A stretch of 64,000 nucleotides of DNA from DATBLE01 sp963791425 (GCA_963791425.1 CAWBSE010000003.1:310001-374000); one strand, 5' to 3'. Counted from the first letter of the stretch, positions 8,980 through 18,674 are shown. The notes: generated by a model not told the origin, from the letters alone. A program made the numbers and translations.

Positions 8980-10034
8980 TGCACAACCGGTGGCATCCGG
9001 ACGTCGAGCCGGAGCTGGTGGTCCCCTCCGGCTCGGAGGTCAGGCTCGAATGCGAGGACGGCGCGGCGGGCCAGCTCACGCGCGACTCGACCCACGACGA
9101 CGTCGCGCGCATGAACCTCGGGCTCGGCCACCCCCTGACCGGCCCGGTCTACGTCGAGGGCGCGGAGCCCGGAGACGTCCTCGAGGTGGAGTTCGTGTCG
9201 TACGAGACGCCCGGCTTTGGAGTCACGCCGATCGTCGGCGGCTTCAGCTTCCTCGGCGACCTCTTCCCCGACGCGTATCTCGTCAGGTGGGAGCTCGCCG
9301 GCGGCCTCGCCCGGTCGGCGGATCTTCCGGGCGTCGCGGTACCGGGCGACCCGTTCGCCGGCGTGGCAGGCGTCGCGCCGTCGCACCCGCTGATGGAGGA
9401 GTTCCGGGCGCGCGAGGAGCGGATCCGCCTGGCGGGCGGCCTCGTGGCAGACGACGCCCCGGAGAGCGCGCAGCCGCCGTCACTCTCCACGGGCCTGCGC
9501 ACGATCCCGCCGCGTGAGACCGGCGGCAATGTCGACATCCGCGGCCTCGTCGCAGGCAGCCGACTGTGGCTGCCCGTGTACGTCCCCGGCGCCCTCTTCT
9601 CGGTGGGTGACCTCCACTTCGCCCAGGGCGACGGCGAGGTGTGCGGATGGGGGATCGAGATCGCAGGCGCCGTCACAGTGAGACTCTCGATCCGCCGCGA
9701 CCGTCCGGCGCTGACCTTTCCGTCGTACGAGACGCCGCCGCGTCCCGGGCGCGCATGTTTCGCGACGACGGGCCTCCCCGTCGACCGCGCGATGGACCTG
9801 ACCGCCGCCGCCCGAGCCGCGCTCGTCGAGATGATCGACTGGCTGCAGGCGACCCGCGGGTACGGGCGCGAAGCGGCATATGCGCTTTGCAGCGCGTGCG
9901 TCGACCTCCGGCTCTCGCAGGTCGTCGACGCGCCCTACCCGCTGGTGTCGGCGCTCCTCCCGCTCGACGTGTTCGAATCCGGCGCCGTCCCTGGGGCGGC
10001 ATCGGCCCGGCGGAATTTCACATCAAGCCTCTAG
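8979..10034 (+). CDS. Acetamidase/formamidase family protein
   Basis: 351 aa, in the range of the FmdA/AmdA family that hydrolyses short amides to acid and ammonia. Family-like segments are HPLTGPVYVEGAEPGDVLEVE, the internal GGNVDIRGL turn, and VGDLHFAQGDGEVCG, which carries the conserved D-x-H. A C-terminal helix-rich part (YALCSACVDLRLSQVVD) is also typical. The start is fixed by the TGATG overlap with the GAF gene; a longer upstream frame is only the GAF gene read in another phase. It ends in a 4-nt tail overlap with the converging cyclase gene. Confidence 0.87.
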   Translation: MHNRWHPDVEPELVVPSGSEVRLECEDGAAGQLTRDSTHDDVARMNLGLGHPLTGPVYVEGAEPGDVLEVEFVSYETPGFGVTPIVGGFSFLGDLFPDAYLVRWELAGGLARSADLPGVAVPGDPFAGVAGVAPSHPLMEEFRAREERIRLAGGLVADDAPESAQPPSLSTGLRTIPPRETGGNVDIRGLVAGSRLWLPVYVPGALFSVGDLHFAQGDGEVCGWGIEIAGAVTVRLSIRRDRPALTFPSYETPPRPGRACFATTGLPVDRAMDLTAAARAALVEMIDWLQATRGYGREAAYALCSACVDLRLSQVVDAPYPLVSALLPLDVFESGAVPGAASARRNFTSSL

Positions 10035-10984
10035 CTCTTCAGCGGCACCGCGTAGCAGGGGGACGGCGCGCCCGTTGCGCCGCGCAACTTCAGCGGGAAG
10101 CACAGGAACGCGAACTCGTACTGCTTCGCGGCGGCGATCTCCTCCATGTTCACGACCTCGATGATGTTCGCGGCGGCGGTCGCGAACATGTAGGCGTGGA
10201 CGGGGAGGAAGACGTCCGGCTCCTCGGACGGCAGCACCTCGAGCGAGATCGAGTCGCCGCCGATGCACATCGCCCCAATCTCCTCGCACAGCCACTTCGC
10301 CGCGGGCAGGCCGATCCCGGGCGGGTTGACCAGGTACCCGTCGAAGTCCGGCCATTTCGTCATGCGTCCCGTGCGCACCAGGACGATGCTCTTCGGCTGG
10401 ATCGTCACGCCCTGGTTGCCGGCAGCCTTCTGGAGGTCGTCGACCGTGATCGCGTAGCCGTCGGGCAGGCAGTCCACTCCGTGCAGCCCTGCGACGTCGA
10501 GGAGCACGCCGCGGGCGATGATCGGCGGGTACTTCTCCGGGCCGCCCTTGTTCCAGATGCGGCTGCCGAGATCGGCGTCGGCGGTCCATCCGTTCCAGAA
10601 CTGGCCGTAGAAGCCGAGGTGGTTGAACGTGTCGATGTGCGTTCCGCAGTGCGTGTACATGTGGATCGAGTCGCCGCAGTACGAGTACTTCTGGTGCACG
10701 TGGGAGCCCACGCCGGAGAGGTTGTCGTTGATCGAGCCCTGCGGGGTGTGCGTCATCCAGATCCCGTAGGGGGGGTCGCCGGCGGCGACCCACGACGGCA
10801 TGCCCACGAAGTACTCCACGTTGAGATCGAAGATGTGGGAGCCGTCGAGGTGCTCGAGGATCGCCTTGTTCGTCTCGGGCGTGATCCAGTTCAGCCTCCC
10901 GATCTCGTCGTCCGGGCCCCAGGGGCTCTTCGAGACCTTGACGCCGTCCCGGTCGAGGATCGGCTCGAATGTGTACTCACCCAC
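10031..10984 (-). CDS. Cyclase-family metal hydrolase (kynurenine formamidase-like)
   Basis: 317 aa. The family signature is HCGTHIDTFNHLG near residue 120, giving the H-x-G-T-H-x-D metal ligands. LPDGYAITVDDLQ and the IVLVRTGRM strand complete the fold. Members hydrolyse N-formylkynurenine, isatin or similar N-acyl bonds with a divalent metal. GTG 10984 has AAGGAGG five bases upstream. The N-terminus overlaps the 3' end of the nitrilase gene by 8 bp, so the two are coupled. A second, frameshifted cyclase gene lies at 60616-61299. Confidence 0.86.
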   Translation of the reverse strand: MGEYTFEPILDRDGVKVSKSPWGPDDEIGRLNWITPETNKAILEHLDGSHIFDLNVEYFVGMPSWVAAGDPPYGIWMTHTPQGSINDNLSGVGSHVHQKYSYCGDSIHMYTHCGTHIDTFNHLGFYGQFWNGWTADADLGSRIWNKGGPEKYPPIIARGVLLDVAGLHGVDCLPDGYAITVDDLQKAAGNQGVTIQPKSIVLVRTGRMTKWPDFDGYLVNPPGIGLPAAKWLCEEIGAMCIGGDSISLEVLPSEEPDVFLPVHAYMFATAAANIIEVVNMEEIAAAKQYEFAFLCFPLKLRGATGAPSPCYAVPLKS

Positions 10985-11831
10985 GATGTCCTCCTTGTGC
11001 GTCGGCTGTCTGGAACTCCTGGACCAGGGCGCCGTACAGCTCCGGGCGCCGGTGGCCGAAGAGGTAGAGCTCGTACTCTCCGGGGATCACGTAGTCCTTG
11101 TCGCGGGCCTTGGCCAGGTCGATCTCGGCGACGAGCAGCACTTCCTCGACCGGGTCGGCCTCCGCGAGGCGGACCCCGTACGGGTCGACGATCTGACTCC
11201 GGCCGCAGAATTCCCCCGACCGCTCCTTTCCGACCCGGTTCGCGGTCAGCAGGTAGATGCGGTTCTCGGCCGCGCGCGCCAGCGTGATCACCTCGGTCTG
11301 CACCCTCGCCGCCACCGGGAAGTTGGTCGGATGGGCGACGATGTCCGCGCCCGCGAGGGCGAGGGTGCGCGTGACCTCGGGGAAGCGGAGGTCGTAACAG
11401 ATCTCGACGCCGATCCGGCCGAGCGGCGTGTCCCAGACGTGGAACTCGTCGCCGGGCGTGACGAAGCGGTCCACCCCGAGGAACGGCAGGTGCGTCTTCC
11501 AGTAGGTGCCGATCAGGCCGTCGGGCCCGACGAGGACGGCCGCGTTGCGGAGCCGGTCCCCGTCGCGCTCGAGCATGCCGCAGACAGCGTGCATGCCCAG
11601 GCGGGCGCACTCGCGCTCGAGCGCCTCGACGGACGGGCCCGGCACCTCCTCGGCGAACGACAGGCCCTCTTCCAGGCTGTCGAACACGTAGCCCGGGATC
11701 GCGCACTCGGGCAGCACGAGCAGCTTCGCACCGGCGGCGGCCGCCTCGTCGAGGCGCCCCAGGCAGACCTCCAGATTCCGCTCGGGCTCGCCGAGCGCCG
11801 GGTCGAGTTGGGCCACCGCGACCAGCGTCAC
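10977..11831 (-). CDS. Carbon-nitrogen hydrolase (nitrilase superfamily)
   Basis: 284 aa with an intact E-K-C triad: E42 in LLVLPECAIPG, K112 in GTYWKTHLPF and C145 in VEICYDLRFPE. The family hydrolyses amides, nitriles or N-carbamoyl groups through a thioester on the cysteine. The lack of nitrilase-specific sequence and the amide-rich neighbourhood favour an amidase or carbamoylase role, but the substrate is open. It is the first gene of a leftward pair with the cyclase, and diverges from the DsbA-like gene with only 36 bp between starts. Confidence 0.87.
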   Translation of the reverse strand: MTLVAVAQLDPALGEPERNLEVCLGRLDEAAAAGAKLLVLPECAIPGYVFDSLEEGLSFAEEVPGPSVEALERECARLGMHAVCGMLERDGDRLRNAAVLVGPDGLIGTYWKTHLPFLGVDRFVTPGDEFHVWDTPLGRIGVEICYDLRFPEVTRTLALAGADIVAHPTNFPVAARVQTEVITLARAAENRIYLLTANRVGKERSGEFCGRSQIVDPYGVRLAEADPVEEVLLVAEIDLAKARDKDYVIPGEYELYLFGHRRPELYGALVQEFQTADAQGGHRG

Positions 11832-11867
11832 CGGACGAGTCTATTAGGCTGACTTTCGCGTGACCAG

Positions 11868-12458
11868 ATGATCAGGATTCGCTTCTACTACGACGTCGTC
11901 TGCCCGTACTCGTACCTCGAGTCGCACGTCGTCGAGGCCGCCGAGGACGGCGGCGAGGTCGAGGTCGAGTGGCTTCCCTTCGAGCTGCGACCGGCCCCGA
12001 AGCCCCTGCTCGAGCCACGAGGCGACCACCTGCGGGTCGACTGGACGCGGAACGTCTACACGCGGGCGCAGGCGATGGGCGTCGAGATCCACCTGCCCCG
12101 CTGCCAGCCCCGTTCGACGCTCCCGCTCGCAGCCTGTCTCTGGGCGGCGGAGCAGGGACTGCTGCGCGACTTCAAGCATGCGCTCTACGAGGCGTTCTTC
12201 TGCGAGGGCGAGGACATCGCCACCGATGCCGAGATCATCCGCGCAGCCACGCGCGCCGGCCTCGATCCCGAGGGCGCCGTCGCGGCCGCCTACGACCCCG
12301 CGCGGTACGCCGCGATCGCCACGATCCGTGCCGAAGCTACTGCCGCCGGCGTGGGCGGCGTCCCGTCGCTCCTCGCCGCTGACGGCTCGAGCCACTGGGG
12401 GATGGGCGGCCTCGCGCGCCTGCTCGGCGGCGAGCCGCTCGTGCCCCGCACCGGCTAG
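11868..12458 (+). CDS. DsbA-family oxidoreductase (FrnE/HCCA isomerase-like)
   Basis: 196 aa with a thioredoxin fold and a helical insertion. The active-site region reads DVVCPYSYLES, so Cys12 is followed by P-Y-S; the second cysteine of CxxC is serine, as in hydroxychromene-carboxylate isomerase and some FrnE relatives. The conserved cis-proline segment VGGVPSLLA is near 160. It may be a glutathione- or mycothiol-linked isomerase rather than a disulfide oxidase. No signal peptide, so cytoplasmic. Confidence 0.83.
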   Translation: MIRIRFYYDVVCPYSYLESHVVEAAEDGGEVEVEWLPFELRPAPKPLLEPRGDHLRVDWTRNVYTRAQAMGVEIHLPRCQPRSTLPLAACLWAAEQGLLRDFKHALYEAFFCEGEDIATDAEIIRAATRAGLDPEGAVAAAYDPARYAAIATIRAEATAAGVGGVPSLLAADGSSHWGMGGLARLLGGEPLVPRTG

Positions 12459-12462
12459 AGGT

Positions 12463-13476
12463 TCACGTCGAGATCATCTTCTTCTCGACGCCGACGCCGG
12501 CGGCGACCGCGCGCTCGTACTCGAGCGGCACCGTGGCGGAGTCCTGAAGCGCGATCCCCGTCGAGTCGAAGACGGTCACCTGCTCGTCGGACTGGCGACC
12601 CTCGAGCTCGCCGCAGATCACCTTGCCGATCTCACCGGCGACGTCGCCCTCCGTGATCAGTCCCTCACGGAGGGCGACGTTGATCTCACCGTCGGGGATG
12701 CACTGGCGGATGTCGTCGACGAAGACACGACCCCGCTTGAGGATCCTCGGGTCGAGCTCCTGCTCACCTTCGAGGTCAGCGCCCAGCGCGGCCAGATGGG
12801 CGCCGTCCTTCACCCACGCGTCGTCGACGATCCACTGCCGCGCGTGCGTGCCGGTGACGATCACGTCGGCGCCCTCGACGGCCGTGCGGACGTCGGTCGT
12901 CCCGGTCAGCTCGAGGTGGGGGTACTTCGGGGCCTCGGAGGCGAGGAACCGGTCGACCGACTCATCGGTGCGGCTCCAGATCCGAACGTCCTTCCACGCG
13001 AAGACGGTGTCGCAGGTGGCGAGCGTCCCCTGGCCCACGCTGCCGGTGCCGAGGATCGCGAGCACCGTCGAGTCCTTCCGAGCCAGCCACTTCGCCGACA
13101 CCGCCGCCGACGCGCCGGTGCGCATCAGCGTGTGGTGCGAGCCGTCGCAGATCGCCAGCGGGAACCCGGTCTCGGGGTGCGTGTAGACGAGGATCGAGAA
13201 CACGGCGGGCAGATCGAACCGGCCGTTGTCCTCGCGGATCGACACCCACTTGCAGGCGGCCGCCTCGGGCTCCTCGATCCACGACGGCATCACTTCCCAC
13301 TCGCCCCGGTAGCGGTCGAGCACGATGTGGCCCTTCGGCTCCATGTAGACGCGCCCGAGGCCGTGCATCCGGAACGCGTGCTCGACGCAGTCGACGTACT
13401 CGCCGGGCGTCAGCAGGCCCATCATGTCGGCACGGCCGAGGATCAAGGTCTTGCGGTTGCGCCAGCTCTCCGGCAT
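12463..13476 (-). CDS. Ornithine cyclodeaminase/mu-crystallin family protein
   Basis: 337 aa. The NAD-binding motif ILGTGSVGQG is near residue 140, preceded by a catalytic-like lysine in AACKWVSI and followed by an ADVIVTGTHAR strand. The family includes ornithine cyclodeaminase, ketimine reductases and alanine dehydrogenase-like enzymes that work on imino or amino acids. With amidases and carbamoylases nearby, handling of amino or imino acids is a reasonable inference. It converges on the DsbA-like gene (4-bp gap) and diverges from the M20 gene at 13529 across 52 bp. Confidence 0.84.
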   Translation of the reverse strand: MPESWRNRKTLILGRADMMGLLTPGEYVDCVEHAFRMHGLGRVYMEPKGHIVLDRYRGEWEVMPSWIEEPEAAACKWVSIREDNGRFDLPAVFSILVYTHPETGFPLAICDGSHHTLMRTGASAAVSAKWLARKDSTVLAILGTGSVGQGTLATCDTVFAWKDVRIWSRTDESVDRFLASEAPKYPHLELTGTTDVRTAVEGADVIVTGTHARQWIVDDAWVKDGAHLAALGADLEGEQELDPRILKRGRVFVDDIRQCIPDGEINVALREGLITEGDVAGEIGKVICGELEGRQSDEQVTVFDSTGIALQDSATVPLEYERAVAAGVGVEKKMIST

Positions 13477-13528
13477 GGGCCGACTCTACGAGCCGGCGTC
13501 TCGCTCGACAAGCCCTAGAGTCTCCCCG

Positions 13529-14761
13529 ATGGACCGCACGCGGAGCGCGACCCGGATCGAACGCGACATCGAGACGCTCGCCGGGCCCGACTACACGGTC
13601 TCCGACCACGCGATCCGCCGGTACGCCTACACCCCGGTCTACCGGAACACGCTCGACTACTTCACCCGCGAGCTGGAGGCGATCGGCTTCACGGTCGAGG
13701 AGGACCCTCTCGGCACCCTGTTCGCCCGCAACCGGCCGAAGGGCGAGCCCGCCTTCGGCATCGGCTCTCACTGCGACTCGAACCGAAACGGGGGGCGCTA
13801 CGACGGGACGATGGGGGTCGTCACCGCGCTCGAGGTCTGCCGCCTGAACGAGGAGCTCGGCCTCGGGCTCCCGCTGCAGCTGATCTCGTTCCTCGAGGAG
13901 GAGGGCTCCGGCTTCGGTCAGATGCTGCTCGGCAGCCGGATCGTCGCGCAGCGGGTGACGGAGGAGGAGCTGCGCGAGACGTTCCGGTCGATCGACGACG
14001 GCCGCAGCTTCTGGGAGCACGCCGAGGAGGCCGGCTACGAGCCGGCCCGCTGGCGCGAGGCGGTTCACATACTCGACGGGCTGACCGGCTGGATCGAGAT
14101 GCACATCGAGCAGGCGAGGGTGCTCCAGGACACCGGCAACCGGATCGGGATCGTCTCGGCGATCGCCGGGTACGTCCACGCCGACGTCGTCGTCCACGGG
14201 CGCGGCGACCACGCGGGGGCGACGCCGATGGATCTCCGACTCGACCCGACCCTACCGCTGGCCGAGACGATCGTCGAGCTCGAGCGCCTCGCTGCGGCGG
14301 CAGGGCAGGGCACCGTCGGCACCGTCGGCGAGATCGAGGTCGACCCGGGGCTGATCAACGCGATCGCGAGCCGCGTGCGCTTCTCGCTCGACGTCCGCGG
14401 CCCGGTCGACGACGCATTCCATGACGTCGCCCGCGACATCGCCGCGTTCGCGCAGGAGGCGGCGCGGCGGCGCGGGATGACGGCGGAATACCGGCAGCGC
14501 CAGACACTGCCCGCAACGCCGCTCGACGGACGGATCGTCGGCGCGCTCGAGCAGGCTGCCGCGACGACCGGGGAGACGTGGATGACGATGCACTCGGGCG
14601 CGGCGCACGACACGATGTCCGTCGCCGGCCAGGTCCCGAGCGCGATGGTGTTCGTGCCCTGCAAGGACGGGATCAGCCACCACCCCGAGGAGGCTGCGAG
14701 CGCGGACGACGCGGCGCTCGCGGCGGAGATCATCCTGAACGCGATCCTGGCGCTCCGGTAG
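13529..14761 (+). CDS. Zn-dependent M20 hydantoinase/carbamoylase-family amidohydrolase (second copy)
   Basis: 410 aa, same family as 3031-4266 but clearly distinct. Metal ligands are visible: H81 and D83 in GSHCDSNRNGG, D92, and E residues in SFLEEEGSGFGQ. The dimerisation-domain segment WIEMHIEQARVLQDTG and the late MHSGAAHDTM, which usually carries a substrate-binding His, are present. The longer open frame back to 13424 overlaps the divergent cyclodeaminase-like gene, so ATG 13529 was chosen. Likely product: an N-carbamoyl amino acid or ureide amidohydrolase. Confidence 0.88.
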   Translation: MDRTRSATRIERDIETLAGPDYTVSDHAIRRYAYTPVYRNTLDYFTRELEAIGFTVEEDPLGTLFARNRPKGEPAFGIGSHCDSNRNGGRYDGTMGVVTALEVCRLNEELGLGLPLQLISFLEEEGSGFGQMLLGSRIVAQRVTEEELRETFRSIDDGRSFWEHAEEAGYEPARWREAVHILDGLTGWIEMHIEQARVLQDTGNRIGIVSAIAGYVHADVVVHGRGDHAGATPMDLRLDPTLPLAETIVELERLAAAAGQGTVGTVGEIEVDPGLINAIASRVRFSLDVRGPVDDAFHDVARDIAAFAQEAARRRGMTAEYRQRQTLPATPLDGRIVGALEQAAATTGETWMTMHSGAAHDTMSVAGQVPSAMVFVPCKDGISHHPEEAASADDAALAAEIILNAILALR

Positions 14762-15899
14762 CGACCCCGAGCTCGCGCTCGCTCGGGAGCGCGAGCAGAG
14801 AGACGGCCCAGAGCACGGCGACGAGAGCGAAGCCGATCCGGCCGTCGCCGGGGAGGGCGAATGACAGCCCGAGGAGCGGAGTTCCCACCAGAGCGACCGC
14901 GCTCGCCGCTCCGTTGACGAGCCCGACAGCGGCGGCGGGCGAGTCGGGCCGCATGGCCGCCGCCCCGGTGAACGCCGGGGCGAAGGGGATCCCCGCGCCG
15001 ATGCCCACGAGAGCGGCTCCGAGCGCCGCGAGCCACGGTGGATACGCCGCCGCGAGCAGGAAGGTGCCGACCGCGGCGGCGGCCAGGCTGGCTCCGACCG
15101 CACGCCGTACCGACGCGGGGTGGTTGCGCAGGATCCAACCGCCCAGCGGCCTCGTGATCACCCCGAGCACGAGCGTGAGTGAACCGATCGCGCCCGCCGC
15201 CCCCTTCCCCACCCCGCCGTTGCGGTCGAGCAGGGTGACTACCCAGTTGCCCGCGATCACGCTCAGCCCGAGCGAGGCGCCGTAGAGCGCGGCGAGCCGG
15301 TAGAGCCGCCGGTCGCGGAGGACGCCGGTGTCCAGTCCTTCCTCGCGGGCGGGCCTCGGGTGCCGCTCGTCCTGCCGCGCCGCGCCCAGCAGCGCCAGCC
15401 CGATCAGCGCGACGACGACGGAGGTCGCGAACGGCGCCCGCCAGCCGAGCCAGTCCTCCACCCGGGGAACGATCGCAAGCGCGAGGCCGCCGCCCGCCAG
15501 GCCGACCCCTCCGTAGAGGCCCTGGGCCGCCGGCGAGCCGCCGATCGCGCGCACGTAGGCGCTCCCGGCGATGAAGCCGAGACCGGTGCCCAGGCCGGTG
15601 AGCGCACGCATCGCGAGCCCGAGCTCGAAGACCGGGGCGGCCATCGCGATCGTTGAGAACACGACGATGAGCGCGAGCCCGACCAGCCCGGCGCGGCGCG
15701 CGCCGTACCGGTCGCTCATCCGGCCACCCGGGATCTGCATCGCCAGGTGGGTGATGAAGAGCGCGGTCGTGAGCAGGCCGATCGCGGCCAGGCTCACGCC
15801 GTAGCTGTCCGCCAGCTGCTGCGCGACCGCACCCGTGTTGGCGACGTTCCATCCCGCCGAGAGGCCGAGCGCACAGGCGCCGAGAATGCCCTGCTTCAC
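14730..15899 (-). CDS. MFS transporter
   Basis: 389 aa, about twelve hydrophobic segments and no soluble domain. The loop after helix 2 reads GGRMSDRYGARRAGL, the major facilitator signature, and HLAMQIPGGRMSDR precedes it. The substrate is unknown. Its start overlaps the aconitase stop by 4 nt, so carrier and enzyme are co-translated, pointing to uptake of an organic acid (inference). Its 3' end overlaps the converging M20 gene by 32 bp. Confidence 0.87.
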   Translation of the reverse strand: MKQGILGACALGLSAGWNVANTGAVAQQLADSYGVSLAAIGLLTTALFITHLAMQIPGGRMSDRYGARRAGLVGLALIVVFSTIAMAAPVFELGLAMRALTGLGTGLGFIAGSAYVRAIGGSPAAQGLYGGVGLAGGGLALAIVPRVEDWLGWRAPFATSVVVALIGLALLGAARQDERHPRPAREEGLDTGVLRDRRLYRLAALYGASLGLSVIAGNWVVTLLDRNGGVGKGAAGAIGSLTLVLGVITRPLGGWILRNHPASVRRAVGASLAAAAVGTFLLAAAYPPWLAALGAALVGIGAGIPFAPAFTGAAAMRPDSPAAAVGLVNGAASAVALVGTPLLGLSFALPGDGRIGFALVAVLWAVSLLALPSERELGVATGAPGSRSG

Positions 15900-17788
15900 G
15901 CGCGTGCGTAGGCGATCAGGCCGCCGGCGAGCATGATCTCGCGCTCACGGCCCGTCAGGCGCACCTCGAGCGGCACCGGTCCCCGCAGGGCGGTTCCGCC
16001 CGACTCGACCGTCGCCCGGACGTCCTCGATCACCCACTCGTCGCCCTGCTCCACCCGGTCGTAGTCGCCCTCGTCGGCGAATGTGAGCGGGAGAATCCCC
16101 TGGGCGATCAGGTTCGAGCGGTGGATGCGGGCGAAGCTCCTCGCGACCACCGCGCGGACCCCGAGGTAGAGCGCCGCGAACGCCGCCTGCTCGCGGCTGG
16201 AGCCCTGCCCGTAGTTGTGCCCGCCGACGACGATCCCGCCGCCCCAGGCCTCGGCCCGCGACGGGAATTCCGGGTCGAAGCGCCGGAACATGAACTGCGC
16301 GCAGGCCGGGATGTTCGACCAGATGGCGAGGCCGAGCGCTCCGTCGGGGGCCATGTCGCCGGTCGAGACGTCGTCGGGAACGACGATCAGCACACGGCCG
16401 GCGATCTCGCCGGGCAGCGGCGGGACGGCCGGCGGCGGCACGATGTTCCGGCCCTTCTCGAGCTCGACCCGGAGGCCGTCCTCGGGTGGAAGGATGATCT
16501 GACGATCATCGGCGTTCGGGTTGGCGGACGGCGGAGTCAGGTCCGGCAGCCCGCCCAGCTCGCGCGGGTCCGTGATCTCACCACGCAGCGCGGTCGCCGC
16601 TGCGGTCGCGGGCGAGCAGAGGTAGACACGGTCGCCGACCGTCCCGCTGCGCCCGGGAAAGTTCCGGTTGAAGGTGCGCACGGAGACGGCGCCGGCGGCC
16701 GGTGCCTGGCCCATACCGATGCATGGACCGCAGGCCGGCTCGAGGATGCGCGCCCCGGCCGTGAGCAGGTCGGCGTAGACGCCGCTGCGCACGATCATGT
16801 CGAGGATCTGACGCGAGCCCGGCGTGACCGTCAGGTCGAGCTCGGGCGAGACGGTCCGCCCGCGCAACACCGCCGCGACGATCGCGAGGTCCTCGAACGA
16901 CGAGTTCACGGAGGACCCGACGCACACCTGCCGGGTCGGCTCTCCCGCCGCCTCGCGCACGGGAACGACGTTCCCCGGAGACGACGGGAGCGCGATCAGC
17001 GGCTCGAGGTCGCCGAGGTCGATCGTCTCCTCCTCGTCGTAGATCGCGTCCAGGTCGGCGGCCAGCTCGAGCCAGTGCTCCTCCCGGCCCTGCTCGACGA
17101 GCCAGGCGCGCGTCCGCTCGTCCGAGGGGAAGATCCCCGTCGTCGCGCCGGTCTCCATCACCATGTTGCAGATCGTCCCGCGGTCGGTCGCACTCAGGGT
17201 CGCGACGCCGTCCCCGCGGAACTCGAAGATGCAGCCGCGGCCGCCGCGCACGCCTCGCCGGCGGAGCAACTCGAGCACGACGTCCTTCGACTGCACCCAC
17301 GGCTCCAGGCGGCCGCGAAGCTCGACACCGACGACGCGCGGCTTCTCGACGACGTAGGCCCGACCCGCCATCGCGACTGCCACCTCCGTCGCCCCGGCCC
17401 CGATCGCGAGAGCTCCGAGCGCGCCCGCCATCGTCGTGTGCGAGTCGGCGCCGACCAGAACGCGGCCCGGCCGTGCGAACCGCTCGAGGTGCAGGTAGTG
17501 AGCGATCCCGTTCCCCGGCCTCGAGTAGCGCGCGCCGTACCGCATAGCCCAGCTGCGCAGGTACGCGTGGTCCTCCGGATTGCGGTTGTCGAACTGGATG
17601 ACGTTGTGGTCGACGTACGAGACCGTGGGCACGCGGACGCGGTCGAGGCCGAGTTGCTCGAACTGGAGGCACGCCATCGTCCCCGTCGCGTCCTCGAGAA
17701 GGATCTCGTCGACGGCGAGCTCGACTTCCTCCTCGCTCTCGGCCACGAGGTGGTCGGCGATGATCTTCGCCGTGAGTGTCCGCGCCAT
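15896..17788 (-). CDS. Aconitase-family hydratase, fused large and small domains (Aquifex-type aconitate hydratase)
   Basis: 630 aa. An N-terminal LeuC-like part with the [4Fe-4S] ligands (a central Cys and the pair in EPACGPCIGMG), then a C-terminal LeuD-like swivel domain with GGHNYGQGSSREQAA. VGADSHTTMAGALGALAIG is the large-subunit signature. Length and fused order match the putative aconitate hydratase group TIGR01342 rather than the ~900-aa AcnA. It could hydrate aconitate or a related unsaturated diacid. The coupled MFS gene and the isopropylmalate/D-malate-type dehydrogenase nearby suggest an organic acid pathway. Confidence 0.86.
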   Translation of the reverse strand: MARTLTAKIIADHLVAESEEEVELAVDEILLEDATGTMACLQFEQLGLDRVRVPTVSYVDHNVIQFDNRNPEDHAYLRSWAMRYGARYSRPGNGIAHYLHLERFARPGRVLVGADSHTTMAGALGALAIGAGATEVAVAMAGRAYVVEKPRVVGVELRGRLEPWVQSKDVVLELLRRRGVRGGRGCIFEFRGDGVATLSATDRGTICNMVMETGATTGIFPSDERTRAWLVEQGREEHWLELAADLDAIYDEEETIDLGDLEPLIALPSSPGNVVPVREAAGEPTRQVCVGSSVNSSFEDLAIVAAVLRGRTVSPELDLTVTPGSRQILDMIVRSGVYADLLTAGARILEPACGPCIGMGQAPAAGAVSVRTFNRNFPGRSGTVGDRVYLCSPATAAATALRGEITDPRELGGLPDLTPPSANPNADDRQIILPPEDGLRVELEKGRNIVPPPAVPPLPGEIAGRVLIVVPDDVSTGDMAPDGALGLAIWSNIPACAQFMFRRFDPEFPSRAEAWGGGIVVGGHNYGQGSSREQAAFAALYLGVRAVVARSFARIHRSNLIAQGILPLTFADEGDYDRVEQGDEWVIEDVRATVESGGTALRGPVPLEVRLTGREREIMLAGGLIAYARA

Positions 17789-17804
17789 CGGAAAAGACTA
17801 GAGC

Positions 17805-18674
17805 GTGCACGCCGTCGTGTTCGCCGCCCTGGCCGGCGCCCTGTTCGGCGTCCTGGCGCTCAGCGTGCGCTGGGGCCTGCGGCGACCGGGGGCCGACGCG
17901 GAGGCCGGCGCGCTCGCCGTGATGTGCACGGCCCTCGTTGTCGTCGGCATCGGCGCGGCGATCGAGGGCGGGTCTGTCCAGGCCGGCGATCTGTGGCCGT
18001 TCGCCGTCTCGGGAGCGCTCGTCCCGGGCGTGTCGCAGATCCTCTTCATCATCGCCGTCCGCGACGCGGGTCCGGCACGCGCGTCGATCCTGATCGGGGT
18101 CGCCCCGCTGCTCTCGGTCCTGATCGCGCTGACGCTGCTGAACGAGCCGGCGAAATGGGAGACGCTCGTGGGGACGGTGCTCGTCGTCGGTGGCGGCGCC
18201 GCTCTTGCACGGGAGCGGGAGCGGCCCGAGCACTGGCGCGTGATCGGTGCGGTCGCCGCGCTGATCTGCGCCGCCCTCTTCGCGGTCCGCGACAACCTGG
18301 TGCGCTGGGCCGCCCGCGACGCCCACCCCCCGCCGTGGCTCGCGGCGACGGTCTCCCTGGCCGCCGCCGCCGTGGTGATCGCGGTGTACCTCCTCGTCTT
18401 CCGCCGGAGGAACCTCAAAGCACGCCTGCTCGCCGCCGCCCCGGCATTTGCGCCCGCCGGCATCGCCCTCGGGCTCGCCTACGGCTGCCTGCTCGATGCG
18501 TTCGACCAGGGCCGGGTCTCGGTGGTCGCACCGCTGAACGCGACGCAGTCACTCTGGGCCGTCCTGCTCGCCGCCCTCTTCCTGGCGCGCCACGAGGAGC
18601 TGATCTCGCGGCGGGTCGTGTTCGCGGGGCTTCTGATCGTCGCGGGCGGTGCGCTGATCGGGGTCAGCCGGTAG
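17805..18674 (+). CDS. EamA-family (DMT) transporter
   Basis: 289 aa, ten hydrophobic segments in two five-helix repeats. Repeat ends carry the family-like ILIGVAPLLSVLIALTLLNEP and PLNATQSLWAVLLAALFL. These carriers export or import amino acids and metabolites; the cargo is unknown. GTG 17805 begins 17 bp from the divergent aconitase start. The 3' end overlaps the converging dehydrogenase by 11 bp. Confidence 0.85.
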   Translation: MHAVVFAALAGALFGVLALSVRWGLRRPGADAEAGALAVMCTALVVVGIGAAIEGGSVQAGDLWPFAVSGALVPGVSQILFIIAVRDAGPARASILIGVAPLLSVLIALTLLNEPAKWETLVGTVLVVGGGAALARERERPEHWRVIGAVAALICAALFAVRDNLVRWAARDAHPPPWLAATVSLAAAAVVIAVYLLVFRRRNLKARLLAAAPAFAPAGIALGLAYGCLLDAFDQGRVSVVAPLNATQSLWAVLLAALFLARHEELISRRVVFAGLLIVAGGALIGVSR

